A stretch of DNA of 64,000 nt from contig JBCAQO010000002.1 in assembly GCA_039111635.1 (NCBI GenBank), forward strand, positions 2,480,001 to 2,544,000. Reading direction: 5' to 3'. Below the pieces are notes generated by a model. The model saw nothing but the letters and a program-made list of their open reading frames with translations. It was not told the DNA's origin and ran no database searches. This DNA is from Heterobasidion occidentale (lineage: Eukaryota; Basidiomycota; Agaricomycetes; Russulales; Bondarzewiaceae). Positions 10,405 to 19,367 of the stretch are shown here, one piece after another. Made by a program: the position numbers and the translations under genes. Numbering within the stretch: the stretch's first letter is position 1; the number at the start of each line of letters is the position of its first letter.

Positions 10405-10720
10405 AATGGATGGGCTGGTCAAGTGCTTCGGACTTGCTACAGACTCGGACCACTCTCCATGACTCCTTACCATTTACATGCTAACGCATGAACACTGACT
10501 TCTAGTTCCTGATTCTTGATGTGGACAGACATTGGTTCCTGACCCCCGTTTCTGGTTCTTGATCGATCGAAGATGTGGATGGACCTTAGTGATCGAATTA
10601 CTATATTTGGTTATATGGCAGGTCAATGAGGTATTCTAGCTTACGGATCTCGATCGTTGACTTCGGTACCTAAGAAGCGCACGGACCAGATCTTGATCCT
10701 GCCCTAGACACTTCTGTACG

Positions 10721-10761
10721 TAAATAGCCGAGATGAGCTTCTAAGAAGCTCAGCTCGTTCA
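10721..10761 (+). promoter_or_regulatory. Putative LTR core promoter and RNA 5' end
   Basis: TAAATA at 10721-10726 is followed by a perfect 7-bp hairpin GAGCTTC-TAA-GAAGCTC (10735-10751). AGCTCGTTCA at 10752-10761 then lies 31 bp after the TATA-like box. That decamer is complementary to the primer-binding region next to the LTR of the sister copy. The start site is inferred from spacing and from the self-priming match. Confidence 0.5.
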
Positions 10762-11202
10762 CCTGTAATACACTCGATCTCTGCACTGCACCCAGCGTCT
10801 GGCTACCTTCCTAGCCCACGCTTCGTGATCTCTGTCAGATCTGAGAAACTCTTTACACGGTCTGACGAAGCACTGGACTCGTCTCCCTTCCCTCCCCTCC
10901 CTCTACTCATCCGCTTCTATACCGGACTAGCTGCCTTCCGCGTTCTCAGTTGGACACCCCCTCGTGTCATCTGTTGGACAGGAGAAGATCATCCGGTTCC
11001 TCCTCATCATCGAGAAGACCTCGAAGATCACCTTCTCAATCTATTCGAGAACAAAGCAGACAGCGACCCCGAGTTCCTCGAAAGAGCCCAAAGACGATCC
11101 ATCGTCTTTATCCATTGGAGTCTACGACTATACGAACCAGTGGAGGTTTAGCCTAGGGACCCCTTCGTGCATTGGTGCACGCGATAGGTCTCCAACCTAA
11201 CA

Positions 11203-11603
11203 CTCAGCCTATTCTATGGGCTTTATATACTGTATGGGGTAAGAGTCCGTGTGCTTCTCTGGGTTTCCATCCCAGGAGAGCTGTGGTCGCCGTCTCTCTC
11301 AGCCGGTGCCTACTCTTGTACTTCTCCAGTCGCACTGATCCATCATGGTGCGATGAGGTGCTTACCCATAAGCCCTAAGCCCATGGCATGTGAATGCCTC
11401 TCTTATCTCTGTGCCTATCTTGTGAGCCCCGTGTCCCTCCAATGTAGCCTCTACTGATGTCTTGAAGAACCATCGGTCTAGTCGGCTTCTAAGGACACAC
11501 CAAATACCTTGATGTACGCTCCGTAGTGGAGCCGCCTAGCATGTGATGCTTGATCCATCGGATAGACCGGCCCCGAAGGGCCCCGATCGGTCAAGTCATA
11601 ACA
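11203..11603. other. Non-coding spacer right of the LTR
   Basis: Flank of the retroelement. Short open frames here have no family resemblance. I see no gene, and no target duplication can be assigned. Confidence 0.5.
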
Positions 11604-11692
11604 GTTACGAGCGCGCAACTTTGGGTAGAGCACACAACTTTGTGTCAGAGCGTGCAACCTTGAGTTGGAGCACGCAACTTGTCGTATGTGCA
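11604..11692 (+). repeat. Left arm of the palindromic element
   Basis: Four units of a 15-bp motif beginning GAGC and ending CTTG/TTTG (GAGCGCGCAACTTTG, GAGCACACAACTTTG, GAGCGTGCAACCTTG, GAGCACGCAACTTG), each separated by five variable bases. Confidence 0.75.
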
Positions 11693-11732
11693 CAACACAA
11701 ACCATAATTTACACAGTGTTAACACATGTTTA

Positions 11733-11775
11733 CTTCTTATTCTTATTCTTATTTTTATTTTATTTTATTTTATTA
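11733..11775 (+). repeat. T/A-rich microsatellite
   Basis: Runs of CTTATT, then TTTTA, inside the left part of the palindromic element. Confidence 0.8.
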
Positions 11776-12778
11776 CTTCATAGATCTTACCCTTCATGTT
11801 GATGCACGAGAGGTCACCAAACGAGCACGTACGTTCAAATTCCACATTGCCTATGTCCCCTGCATGGCCTCGGGTGCCTCCTGACTTCGAGTGTGACATG
11901 TCCCCTTGCTCGCAAACACGTTCTGCTGGTCACTGTATATGGATGTAGCCAGGGAGCATGACAGGTAGAGAGGGGTAGCTGGGCGTGGCATGCAACTCAT
12001 GGAGAGGGCAGGTAATGTGGACGAGGCAGAGGTAGAGGTCCCAGGCTTGCTTAACAATTAAACATGGCCACCTTGAGGGATTAGAAAAGTGGTAACATCA
12101 CTTGGGGGGATGGACATGTCAGAGGTCTTCCAGTGGGCAGGGCCGGTGTAGTGCAGGACAGGGGTGGCAGACATTGTCGTCATCGTCGGTGACAAGAGAC
12201 AATGGCTGGCCCATACTTACAACTCCCTCTTTCGGCTCTTATGTTTGTAAGCACAGACTTACCAGATATGGAAACTAATTTAACCAAAGCCTCGGCCTGA
12301 GCCGGCCCAAGCTTCTAAATATCTAAAAAGAATGGCACTATGGATAGAGCGTGGCACCCACGTGTGAGCAATGGGAGAACCCGAGCGCGAAGCGCGAGGG
12401 GCCAAACCTGACAAACTGTAGCAATAGCCGCGGCAAGCGCAAAGCGCGAGGCCAAAACAATTACTTTATTGGCCAAATTTTGAATTTCTCTTCTCCCAAT
12501 CAAAGGATTTTCCACACCAAAAGTCCGAAAATGAGAACCTGACAAAACCTGACATTAGCCATAAAATATTCTGATTCCTACTGTTAATGTACCCTATATC
12601 CCTCACTTGATACTTGCTAATTCCATGCATCCTGCATATCTGTTATTCCAGGTGATGGAGAATTTTAAGAACATTACTTGAATTTTGATAAAATGTCCAA
12701 TAACCTATAAGGAGAGTGCAGCAAACAGGGTGCAACACACAAGGGAAGGAAGGCTAATGAGAGTGTAAATAATGAAAA

Positions 12779-12985
12779 CACAAGTGACAGGAGCACAAGC
12801 GACGGGAGCACAAGCGACGGGAGCACAAGCGACGGGAGCACAAGCGACGGAGCACAAGCGACGGGAGCACAAGCGACGGGAGCACAAGCGACGGGAGCAC
12901 AAGCGACGGGAGCACAAGCGACGGGAGCACAAGCGACGGGAGCACAAGCGACGGGAGCACAAGCGATAGGAACACAAGTGACAGG
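12779..12985 (+). repeat. 15-bp minisatellite, 14 units
   Basis: Tandem ACAAGCGACGGGAGC, with one 14-bp unit in the middle and diverged first and last units (ACAAGTGACAGGAGC, ACACAAGTGACAGG). The period is a multiple of three, so it stays open in several frames on both strands and gives spurious low-complexity ORFs. Confidence 0.92.
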
Positions 12986-13212
12986 TAATCAAGTCACAAT
13001 TATATAGCAAACAACAGACTTCACACAGACTACATGTAGCCTACAATGTGTAGCATGCAACCAACAAAAGTGTCTAAAGCCTCATATTTTTTTAAAACCA
13101 AACAACAAAACTCAGATTCAACCCTAACCCCCACAAATAGTATTCAGCATTGCGTGAAAGTCGCGAAGCGACGGGTCGGAACTCGTGTAATTGACCCGGC
13201 CAATGTTGCGCG

Positions 13213-13318
13213 CTCCTTGATAATGTGGCACGCATGAGACAAAGTTGCGCGCTCCGACTCAATGTTGCGCGCTCTGACACAAAGTTGTGCGCTCTACCCA
13301 AAGTTGCGCGCTCGTAAC
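13213..13318 (-). repeat. Right arm of the palindromic element
   Basis: Inverse of the left arm: CAAAGTTGCGCGCTC-type units spaced about 20 bp, ending CTCGTAAC at 13318. One further degenerate unit (AAAGTTTTGCGCG) lies just outside, so the true boundary could be slightly to the right. Confidence 0.7.
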
Positions 13319-13604
13319 AAAGTTTTGCGCGAATTGATTTTTTGTGCAAACGGGCCATCATACTCCAGGAGCTTGATGCACCTCGACACTGTCTTCCGTC
13401 TCCGCATCCCCATATATCTCGTCAGCATACATATTGCTGTGAGCCCCAACTATCCCTCTCCTAGGTTTCCTAAAGTGGCTTGTGCCCGAAGACTACATCT
13501 ATGTCCGTATCCCCCCTGCCATTCGCACAGCCTTGCTCAGCCCTCAGGCCTCATGTGCCGTTCTTCATTAGTTAACCAGCAGATATGCGTACCAAATTGC
13601 CATC
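13319..13604. other. Spacer between the palindromic element and gene debris
   Basis: I see no supported coding frame, RNA gene or repeat here. Confidence 0.4.
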
Positions 13605-13650
13605 ATGGGTGTTCCCGGTCTCCACACTGAGATCGCCAATGACGGCTGAT
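13605..13650 (+). pseudogene. Possible first-exon scrap of an XPG/PIN-type nuclease gene
   Basis: Reads MGVPGLHTEIANDG then a stop. Basidiomycete XPG-family nucleases commonly begin MGVPGLW followed by a similar stretch, so this looks like such a start with the Trp codon disturbed. Nothing downstream continues the family. It is short, so a chance match is possible. Confidence 0.25.
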
Positions 13651-13762
13651 CCATCCTATTTCTCCGCAGTCCACCACCGTAAGTACCCAGTCAGACCGCC
13701 TGGCCGCATACCTCATCTCCCCTCTGCATGCTGATTTCCCCTAGTTTAGCCCGCCCCCCGCG

Positions 13763-14557
13763 ATGTTCAACCTTGAGCCAACCTTGGGCCAGCACGTCGC
13801 CCTCGACGTGGCCCGCATGGAGGACAGCATGTTCTGGGGCAAGCTCGACATCGTGCACGACGGCGACACGCACAAGATGGAGTTCTCCGGCACTCGCCTG
13901 CAGGACGAGAATGACCCGTACGAGTTGCTTGTCGATACGCGTGTCATCACGAAGCTTGCCGTCGCCATAAAGCCCCCGGTCACGCGCTGCTGCCTTAGCC
14001 CGATCGCGCCGTCGATGCAATATTGCAAGGCCACACTCCAGTGCGCGCCGATGGGGACGATGGGGATCACTCGAGGAGGGCAAGGTCAAATATGACCTCC
14101 GCGTGCACCCTGGCGGCGGGTTTGAGCACTTCGAGACCGAGATGGTCCCAATGTCGATCTATTACGAAGTCATCATGTGTGTGCGTTTCTTAGAACGGAT
14201 TGTTTTACAAGGCTGACGGAAGATCTTACCGCTTTTTATGCAGGCCCGACGCGACGATGCGACGATGCTCGACCCTGCCGACTTTGTAGCCCCCAGGAAT
14301 AGCTTTGACATGGCGTTCAACGACTTTTTGCCACACTTGATAGGGGTTGTGAACCCGCTGGGCATGTCAGTACACACTCGCACCGCGTTCACCAAGTACG
14401 CGTCTCCCCTGGCAGTCGCCTCCCCCCCTGTCTATTCTTTACGATATACCGGTTTCATTGAATTACCCAGTCCTTTTGCATCCACATATTCCCCTTTCTC
14501 AGGCTCTGTGCTCGTGTCCATCGGCATGTTTTGCAGTGCTTTTTGGCTCGTCTCTGA
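13763..14557 (+). pseudogene. Unrecognised gene, probably a remnant
   Basis: Three protein-like blocks can be followed. From 13763 there is a block starting MFNLEPTLGQHVALDVARME. From about 14061, in another frame, comes WGSLEEGKVKYDLRVHPGGG through MSIYYEVIM. After a plausible intron (about 14175-14241), the third block is LDPADFVAPRNSFDMAFNDF with HLIGVVNPLGMSVHTR. A second intron (14394-14503) would give a stop near 14557. No intron explains the frame change between the first two blocks, so the gene is broken or misassembled. I do not recognise the family. Predicted cytosolic, no membrane spans. Confidence 0.4.
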
Positions 14558-14730
14558 AATGACTCAACCTACTCCACTCGCAGCTACTTACAGTTGATGT
14601 ATGTATGTATGTACCGTGTAATGTTGTGCCTACCTATGCACGTCGTCGCTGGCCTTGAATAGATCACTGCTTTTGCTTGTGGATTGTCGGACCCGAACGG
14701 TGTGACGGCGGCACGCGCCGCTGAATCATC

Positions 14731-14745
14731 GGCGCGTCACGCGAA
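14731..14745 (+). promoter_or_regulatory. MluI-box-like site upstream of CMR1
   Basis: GGCGCGTCACGCGAA contains ACGCGAA about 50 bp before the CMR1 start codon. It resembles sites bound by MBF/E2F-type S-phase regulators. Function is inferred. Confidence 0.35.
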
Positions 14746-14790
14746 TCAAGGACTTCATCGACGCCAACTGACCCAGAAACATAGGAGAGC

Positions 14791-17405
14791 ATGCCCAAGA
14801 CCGCATAGTACGCGACCCTGCCACACATCGCCGCTCTCGTTCATTCTCTGATCCCTGCCCACCAGCGAACTCGAGCGCGAAGCCAACATCGCGCGCAACC
14901 GCGCGCTCCTCGAGCAGCTTGAGCTCAAAGAGGCCGTCTCCGCGCTCGGCCTCCCCGCCTCCTCGACCAAAAGCAAGGGCAAGGGCAAGAGCGCGGGCAC
15001 GGCGAAGAAGCGCGCGCGCGACGACGCGGACGCGAAGGCGGCGCCCGTGCAGCCCGCGCGGCGGCCGAAGCGCGCGCGCGAGGAGGAGGCGGGGCCGCGA
15101 AGGCAGTCGGCGAGGCTGAGCAGGCGCGGCGCGGCGGTGGACGCGAATGAGACCCCGGCGAAGAAGCGGAAGCGCGAGGTGTGTGTGGCCTGTTTCTCCT
15201 AGTGGGCCCCTCTCCTCCCCCTCCCTTTTCCTCTCCTGCTGCTTCTGTCTTTGCCTTCGGGGCCTTGTTCATATGAACGGGGCGCGAGCAGGATTTGCGC
15301 TGATGTATTTGTTCTATCCCTGCCTGGGCGGGCTGGCACGTCCGCAGCAAGAAGAAGAGGCGCAGCGCAAACGAGACGAAGAGGAGCGTCTCGCAGCAGA
15401 GGAGCGCGCGCGGCGGCGAGGATGCCACGGCACCATGACCTCACGCTCGAGGACCTCGCGGACAAGACAGAATGGGAGCACGGCGTGTTACAGAGCTCAC
15501 CACAGAATTTGAGGCGCTGTGCGCACGCCGCACGCGCGGCGCGCGGCGGCCCAGGACGCGTTCGTGTACGATGCGGACGACAAGGCGGAGGCGCGCGAGG
15601 TCGCGGCGCTGCAGAAGCGCGTGGGCAGCTTGAAGGTCGCGGCGCGCGCCAAGGTGACGCAGGACAGAGTGTACAGCGCGGCGTACCACCCTAACAGGTC
15701 GAAGGACCTTATCTTCTTCGGAGGTGAGCGCGTATATCGGCGTCTTGATTTCTTGGACAAGTTGTGACGAGTGTCTGATTGTGGTTTTGGTCGGTGGAAG
15801 ATAAACACGGACAGTTGGGGATATGGGACCGCGCGCGCCTGCAGAGGACGAAAGCGACGATGACGACGACGAGGCGGAAGGTACGCCTGCGGCGCGTCGA
15901 GCGGCGAAGAGTGAGGGTAAAGTGTGGCAATTGCAAGCGCACTGGCCTGCAACGTCCAAGTCCTCCATCTCCTCAATCAAATTTGACCCGATCGACTCGC
16001 ACAGCGTCAGTGGCCTCTCCTCCACCCTTTGCTTCCGCGCAGCGCTCACTGACCCACCCTCCGCTGCCCGGTCTTGTTTTGCCTCCTGCAGGTGTTCACG
16101 AGCGCGTACGACTGCACGATCCGCAGCCTCTCCTTCGCGACGGGCGTGTCGCGCGAAGTGTTCTCATCGGGCGAGGTCCTGCTCACGAGCATCGACCTAC
16201 CGCCCGCGGGGCACGAGCTGTGGGCATCCGACGCCTCGGGCGGCGTCACGCACCTCGATCTGCGCCAGGATAAGTCCAAGGCGCGTTGGTACGAGCTTTC
16301 TGACCAGAAGATCGGCTCGGTCAGCATTAACCCTGTGAACCCGCACCTGCTGCTCACGGCGTCGAATAACCGGACTTTGAAGTACGTGCAGCAAAATGTG
16401 TGCGCCGTGTTGACTGTCTCGCTCAACTTGTCTGGGCCATCAGGGTGTGGGATACCCGCGCGCTGGCAGGCTTACCGGTGCGTTGATTGCTCTCTCCGTG
16501 ATCCCTGTCGAACGTCGCTGATTGTCTGTCTGTCTACGCGCCGTGAACCAGGTCGCAGACAACGGGGCGCTTGACTTCGACTCGGACGTCATCGAGGGGC
16601 TGCTCACCTCCAAAGCCGGCAAGCGCACGCTCCGCTCCAACTGGCCACACGGCAAATCCGTGAGCTCTGCGTACTGGGATCCGCGGGGGCGAACGATCGT
16701 GAGCACTAGCTACGACGACACGCTGCGACGTGAGTCCCCTCCGAGTCGAGTATCCTTCCGCCTTGCTGACTTCGATGTTTTCCTGTTTTGTTTTGTTTTA
16801 GTGTGGGACATCAAACCGTCGATGCAGACGAAGGACGCGGGATTCCCCGTCGTCCAGCCATTCAGCAAGATTAAGCATGATTGCCAGACGGTACATAACC
16901 GTACTATTTCCGGATGTTCTTAGCTGATGCGCCGTGGGCTTTCCAGGGCCGATGGGTGACGGTGTTCAGAGCGCAGTGGTCGCCCAACCCCGATGTCCTT
17001 CCTCATTTCACCGTACGTCTGTCGGCAATCCACGGCGTGTTGTTTGATTCTAACTCGTCTGCTATCGATGCCACAGGTCGGTAACCTGGATCACTCTCTG
17101 GAAATATACTCTTGCAAGGTAGGCTCGAGCTTGACGTGCCACATGGACAGAGTGTTGTATTGATTGACGTCCTTGCTTGTGTCCTCGTCATAGGGCGATG
17201 CGCTCGCCAAGCTCTCCGACCGGTCATTGTCAGTCACCGCTGTGGCTTTTGATCCGTGCTGTTGTCTCACTTTTTTGATGCACAGAATATCTGCGACGCA
17301 GGCTGTGACATGCTCACATCCGAGCATCGTCGAACGTGCAGCCAGCGGAAACGGCAGCGGTCGTGCATATTGTGGGCTCCGCCTGACGAAGACGCGTCGT
17401 CGTGA
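14791..17405 (+). CDS. CMR1: CMR1/WDR76-type WD-repeat DNA damage-binding protein (frame-broken)
   Basis: Nuclear WD40 protein that in yeast binds DNA and gathers at intranuclear foci under replication stress. A 17-bp first exon (MPKTAY) splices to a basic, NLS-rich N-terminus (ELEREANIARNRALLEQL, then KKRKRE). The diagnostic block is AKVTQDRVYSAAYHP at about 15650-15690, followed by LIFFGDKHGQLGIWD across an intron. The propeller continues (CTIRSLSF, VWDTRALAG, PHGKSVSSAYWDPRG, LWDIKPS, VGNLDHSLEIYSCKG, AVTCSHPSIVERAASGN), and the stop after WAPPDEDASS is at 17405. About ten introns. Five single-base frame shifts, all in the one-base-missing direction, lie near 15415, 15485, 15520, 15830 and 17363. 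The protein sequence itself is well conserved, so I read the gene as real with probable assembly indels. Convergent with CSM3. Confidence 0.82.
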
Positions 17406-17784
17406 TATTCAGGGTACGACTCAAGACAGGGATTCTAGGTAGTCGGAGAAGCGATGCAAGAGATAGTAGAACACGTCCACGAACACACTGAACACACTGT
17501 CGACAGTTTCATAAGTTAAAGCATGCCCGGCTCGTAATGCGTAAGGAACCGACTCGCATCGAATATGACACCGGTCAGTCACCAGCCCTTCAGCCGCCAA
17601 GCTGCAGAGCCAGGCGACTTAGTGTGGCAACTTTCTGTTCCGATCCTTCTAACTTATTACTCGGGCATTCTAGCCCAACTGATCATGGCACATAATTCAA
17701 TTCTTAAAACGTATCAGCCACTACTCAGCCATTCAATCAAAACGCTGCATGCTGAAGCGAACATATCGCCAGAAACCAAGAAAG
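17406..17784. other. Convergent intergenic region CMR1/CSM3
   Basis: Shared 3' region of two tail-to-tail genes. I see no further gene in it. Confidence 0.5.
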
Positions 17785-19229
17785 CTACATGTACATGTCG
17801 TCCCAATCTTCATCGTTGGTGCCCTGTGGCGGCCCACCACCAGCGCTCTGAGCAGGTGGGCCATGGTCTGCTCCTGCGCCTGCTCCATCTCGCGCACTAC
17901 ATCCCACATGTCCTCGTCCTCGTCTTCGTCGTCTCTTCGCACGGGGGCCGCTCTCGCTGACGGTGGTGCAGGCGTAGGGGCGTGAAGTCCGTGTCGAGCG
18001 CATCCCACATCGCCTCGTCTTCGTCGGCGGTCTCTGGGAGGCGTTCTGGTTGGGTGTTCGTGGCGGTGTATGAGTATGATGGGGGCGGGGGCGACGGGCC
18101 CTGGTAGTGGTGGACGCTGCGCTCTGAGGGCTTCCTCTTCAGCAATGAGAGTGTCGATCTCAAACTCGTCTTCGGGACTGAGGAAGGCCCAGGGGAAGAG
18201 GAGGGCGGAGAACGTGATGTTGTTGGGAAGGAGGCGAGCCTTCAGCATCTCTATCGGCGTCAGACGTGGCTGTGGTTCGTTTGACCCTGGCCGAGGGTTC
18301 CTCATTGTCGGAAAGCTCGATTGCCTCATCGTCGTCAAACCTTCTTCCATTGATGAGGCCTTTTGATTCGTCCCGCCAGACACTGAGGGCGACCTGATTA
18401 AATATGAAAATAAAGTCAACGGACATGCATTGCACTCGAAAGGACGTACATGCATACGCTTTGAGTGACAAAGTTTCTCGATGCGCTGCACACTGTCTCG
18501 GAACTTGTTTTTTGAATACATTCGATGCGTCCAAAACTGGTATATCTGCAGCACGCTGTCGAGGTCCGCAGCCTGGTGGCAAAGACATCCATAAGTACAT
18601 AGAAGAGATATCACTGGAACGCGCGGTGAACAGACTTCATGCCCTTTTCCCCGTGGTCTGAAATGCTTGGTATCCTTCAAGAGCTGAAGAAATCCATCTT
18701 TGCCCAGCAATCGCGCTTCGTCGAGCTTCGCGATCGGCTTCCGTTTCTTCTTTTGCTCGGGCTCGCCATCGTCATCGTCCACGAGGGTGCTTTTGCCCTT
18801 CTTGTCCTTGTCCTTGCTCTGCGTCTGAGTGACGCCAGAACCCGAGGACTGCATCTCCCGAGGCAGCATTCTGGAGTACTCTGCCTGCACAGCGCGCGCA
18901 TTGTGCGCGTCGGCTTCACGCCGGAGCTGGTCCAAGTCGAGGGCGGGTGCTAGGCCCTGGAAGACATCGTCCGGCTCGTCGAGGTTCTCAAAGAGAGCGT
19001 CTATGTCTGGCCTGGATGGCTTGCTTGTCGGCGCTGGAGCTGAGGGGGCTGCACGTGTGGAAGCGGGTGCGGGCTCGTCGTCATCAGAGGTGTAGAAGAG
19101 AGGCTGCTTTCGCTTGCGTGGTGCGTTTGCTTCGTCGTCACTGTCGTTGAGCTCAATGGGAGCGGCGGAGGTAGAGGAGCGTATTTCCGCAGGAGCGTTC
19201 CAGATGTCGTCGAGGGATACGGAGGCCAT
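17785..19229 (-). CDS. CSM3: CSM3/Swi3 (TIPIN), replication fork protection subunit
   Basis: Partner of Tof1/Timeless in the fork protection complex, needed for fork stability and S-phase checkpoint signalling. The start MASVSLDDIWNAP is chosen as the first Met with family-like sequence; an in-frame Met at 19271 exists. An acidic N-terminus is followed by the Swi3 domain, split by an intron (18573-18635): ARLLGKDGFLQLLKDTKHF then LQIYQFWTHRMYSKNKF and IEKLCHSKRM. A second intron spans 18394-18449. The tail has RLTPIEMLKARL, FEIDTLIAEEEAL, an acidic DDEDEDEDMWD stretch and the terminal NDEDWDDMYM. Four frame changes between about 18290 and 17830 break the C-terminal half, though each piece reads well. 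Shares its upstream region with TAE1, which runs divergently. Confidence 0.85.
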
Positions 19230-19284
19230 GATTGCACTGTCGCGGCAGTGATACGAGTTGGACGTGTTCAATATTCAATGATGC

Positions 19285-19295
19285 ACGCGACGCGT
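19285..19295 (+). promoter_or_regulatory. Tandem MluI cell-cycle box upstream of CSM3
   Basis: ACGCGACGCGT contains a perfect ACGCGT plus an overlapping ACGCGA, 56 bp upstream of the CSM3 start and 73 bp before TAE1. ACGCGT is the MBF site that drives G1/S genes in fungi. Role inferred. Confidence 0.5.
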
Positions 19296-19367
19296 TATGT
19301 ACGCCTGTTTGTACACAATCCTTTTCCGAATCTCCCTCTCATTTGAAATTTGAATCCGAGACTCAAG

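Larger units (their letters stand above)
3000..11202 (+). mobile_element. Plus-strand Ty3/gypsy chromovirus copy, 5'-truncated at the nested junction
   Basis: Order on the plus strand: gag core (from codon 4 before MAKPTT), zinc knuckle, protease, reverse transcriptase, RNase H, integrase, GPY/F-like module, chromodomain, a 3' reading frame ending in a second zinc knuckle, polypurine tract, LTR. This is the Ty3/gypsy order (RT before IN) with the chromodomain typical of chromoviruses. The 5' LTR and the first 450 Gag codons are missing from the window and are probably left of the minus-strand insertion. At least nine frame changes and one in-frame stop across pol make it non-autonomous as read. 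Adding the 5' portion seen in the sister copy, an intact element would be about 10.4 kb, long for a fungal chromovirus. No target duplication can be read because the left end is outside the window. Confidence 0.9.
10369..11202 (+). repeat. 3' LTR of the plus-strand copy (834 bp)
   Basis: Bounded by TGTTAGG and CCTAACA. It matches the inverted LTR at 2168-2999 over its full length. It contains two hairpins at its start, a TAAATA box at 10721-10726 and the putative transcript start at about 10752. That would give a U3 of about 380 bp and an R-U5 of about 450 bp. Confidence 0.92.
11604..13318. mobile_element. 1.7 kb non-autonomous element with long inverted, internally repetitive ends
   Basis: The left end starts GTTACGAGCGCGCAACTTTG at 11604 and the right end finishes with its reverse complement at 13318. 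The inverted match extends about 75-80 bp on each side with a few mismatches. Both arms are tandem series of a 15-bp motif (GAGCGCGCAACTTTG and variants) separated by 5 bp. The interior has no convincing coding frame and holds a microsatellite and a 15-bp minisatellite. It is probably a non-autonomous DNA transposon, because arrays of short subterminal repeats often serve as transposase-binding sites. I could not read a clear target-site duplication, and the superfamily is undetermined. Confidence 0.6.

Noticed and set aside
12705..13010. Low-complexity repeat proteins in several frames on both strands
   Set aside because: A 15-bp tandem repeat is open in multiple frames by arithmetic. No sign of translation.
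13213..13318. Repeat-spacer pattern reminiscent of a CRISPR array
   Set aside because: Repeats of 15 bp with 5-bp spacers in inverted arms in a fungal genome. No CRISPR architecture and no cas genes.
11203..14700. tRNA or small RNA genes in the repeat-rich spacer
   Set aside because: No cloverleaf with A/B boxes found by eye. The short palindromes near 13160-13180 (CGCGAAGCG) are too small.
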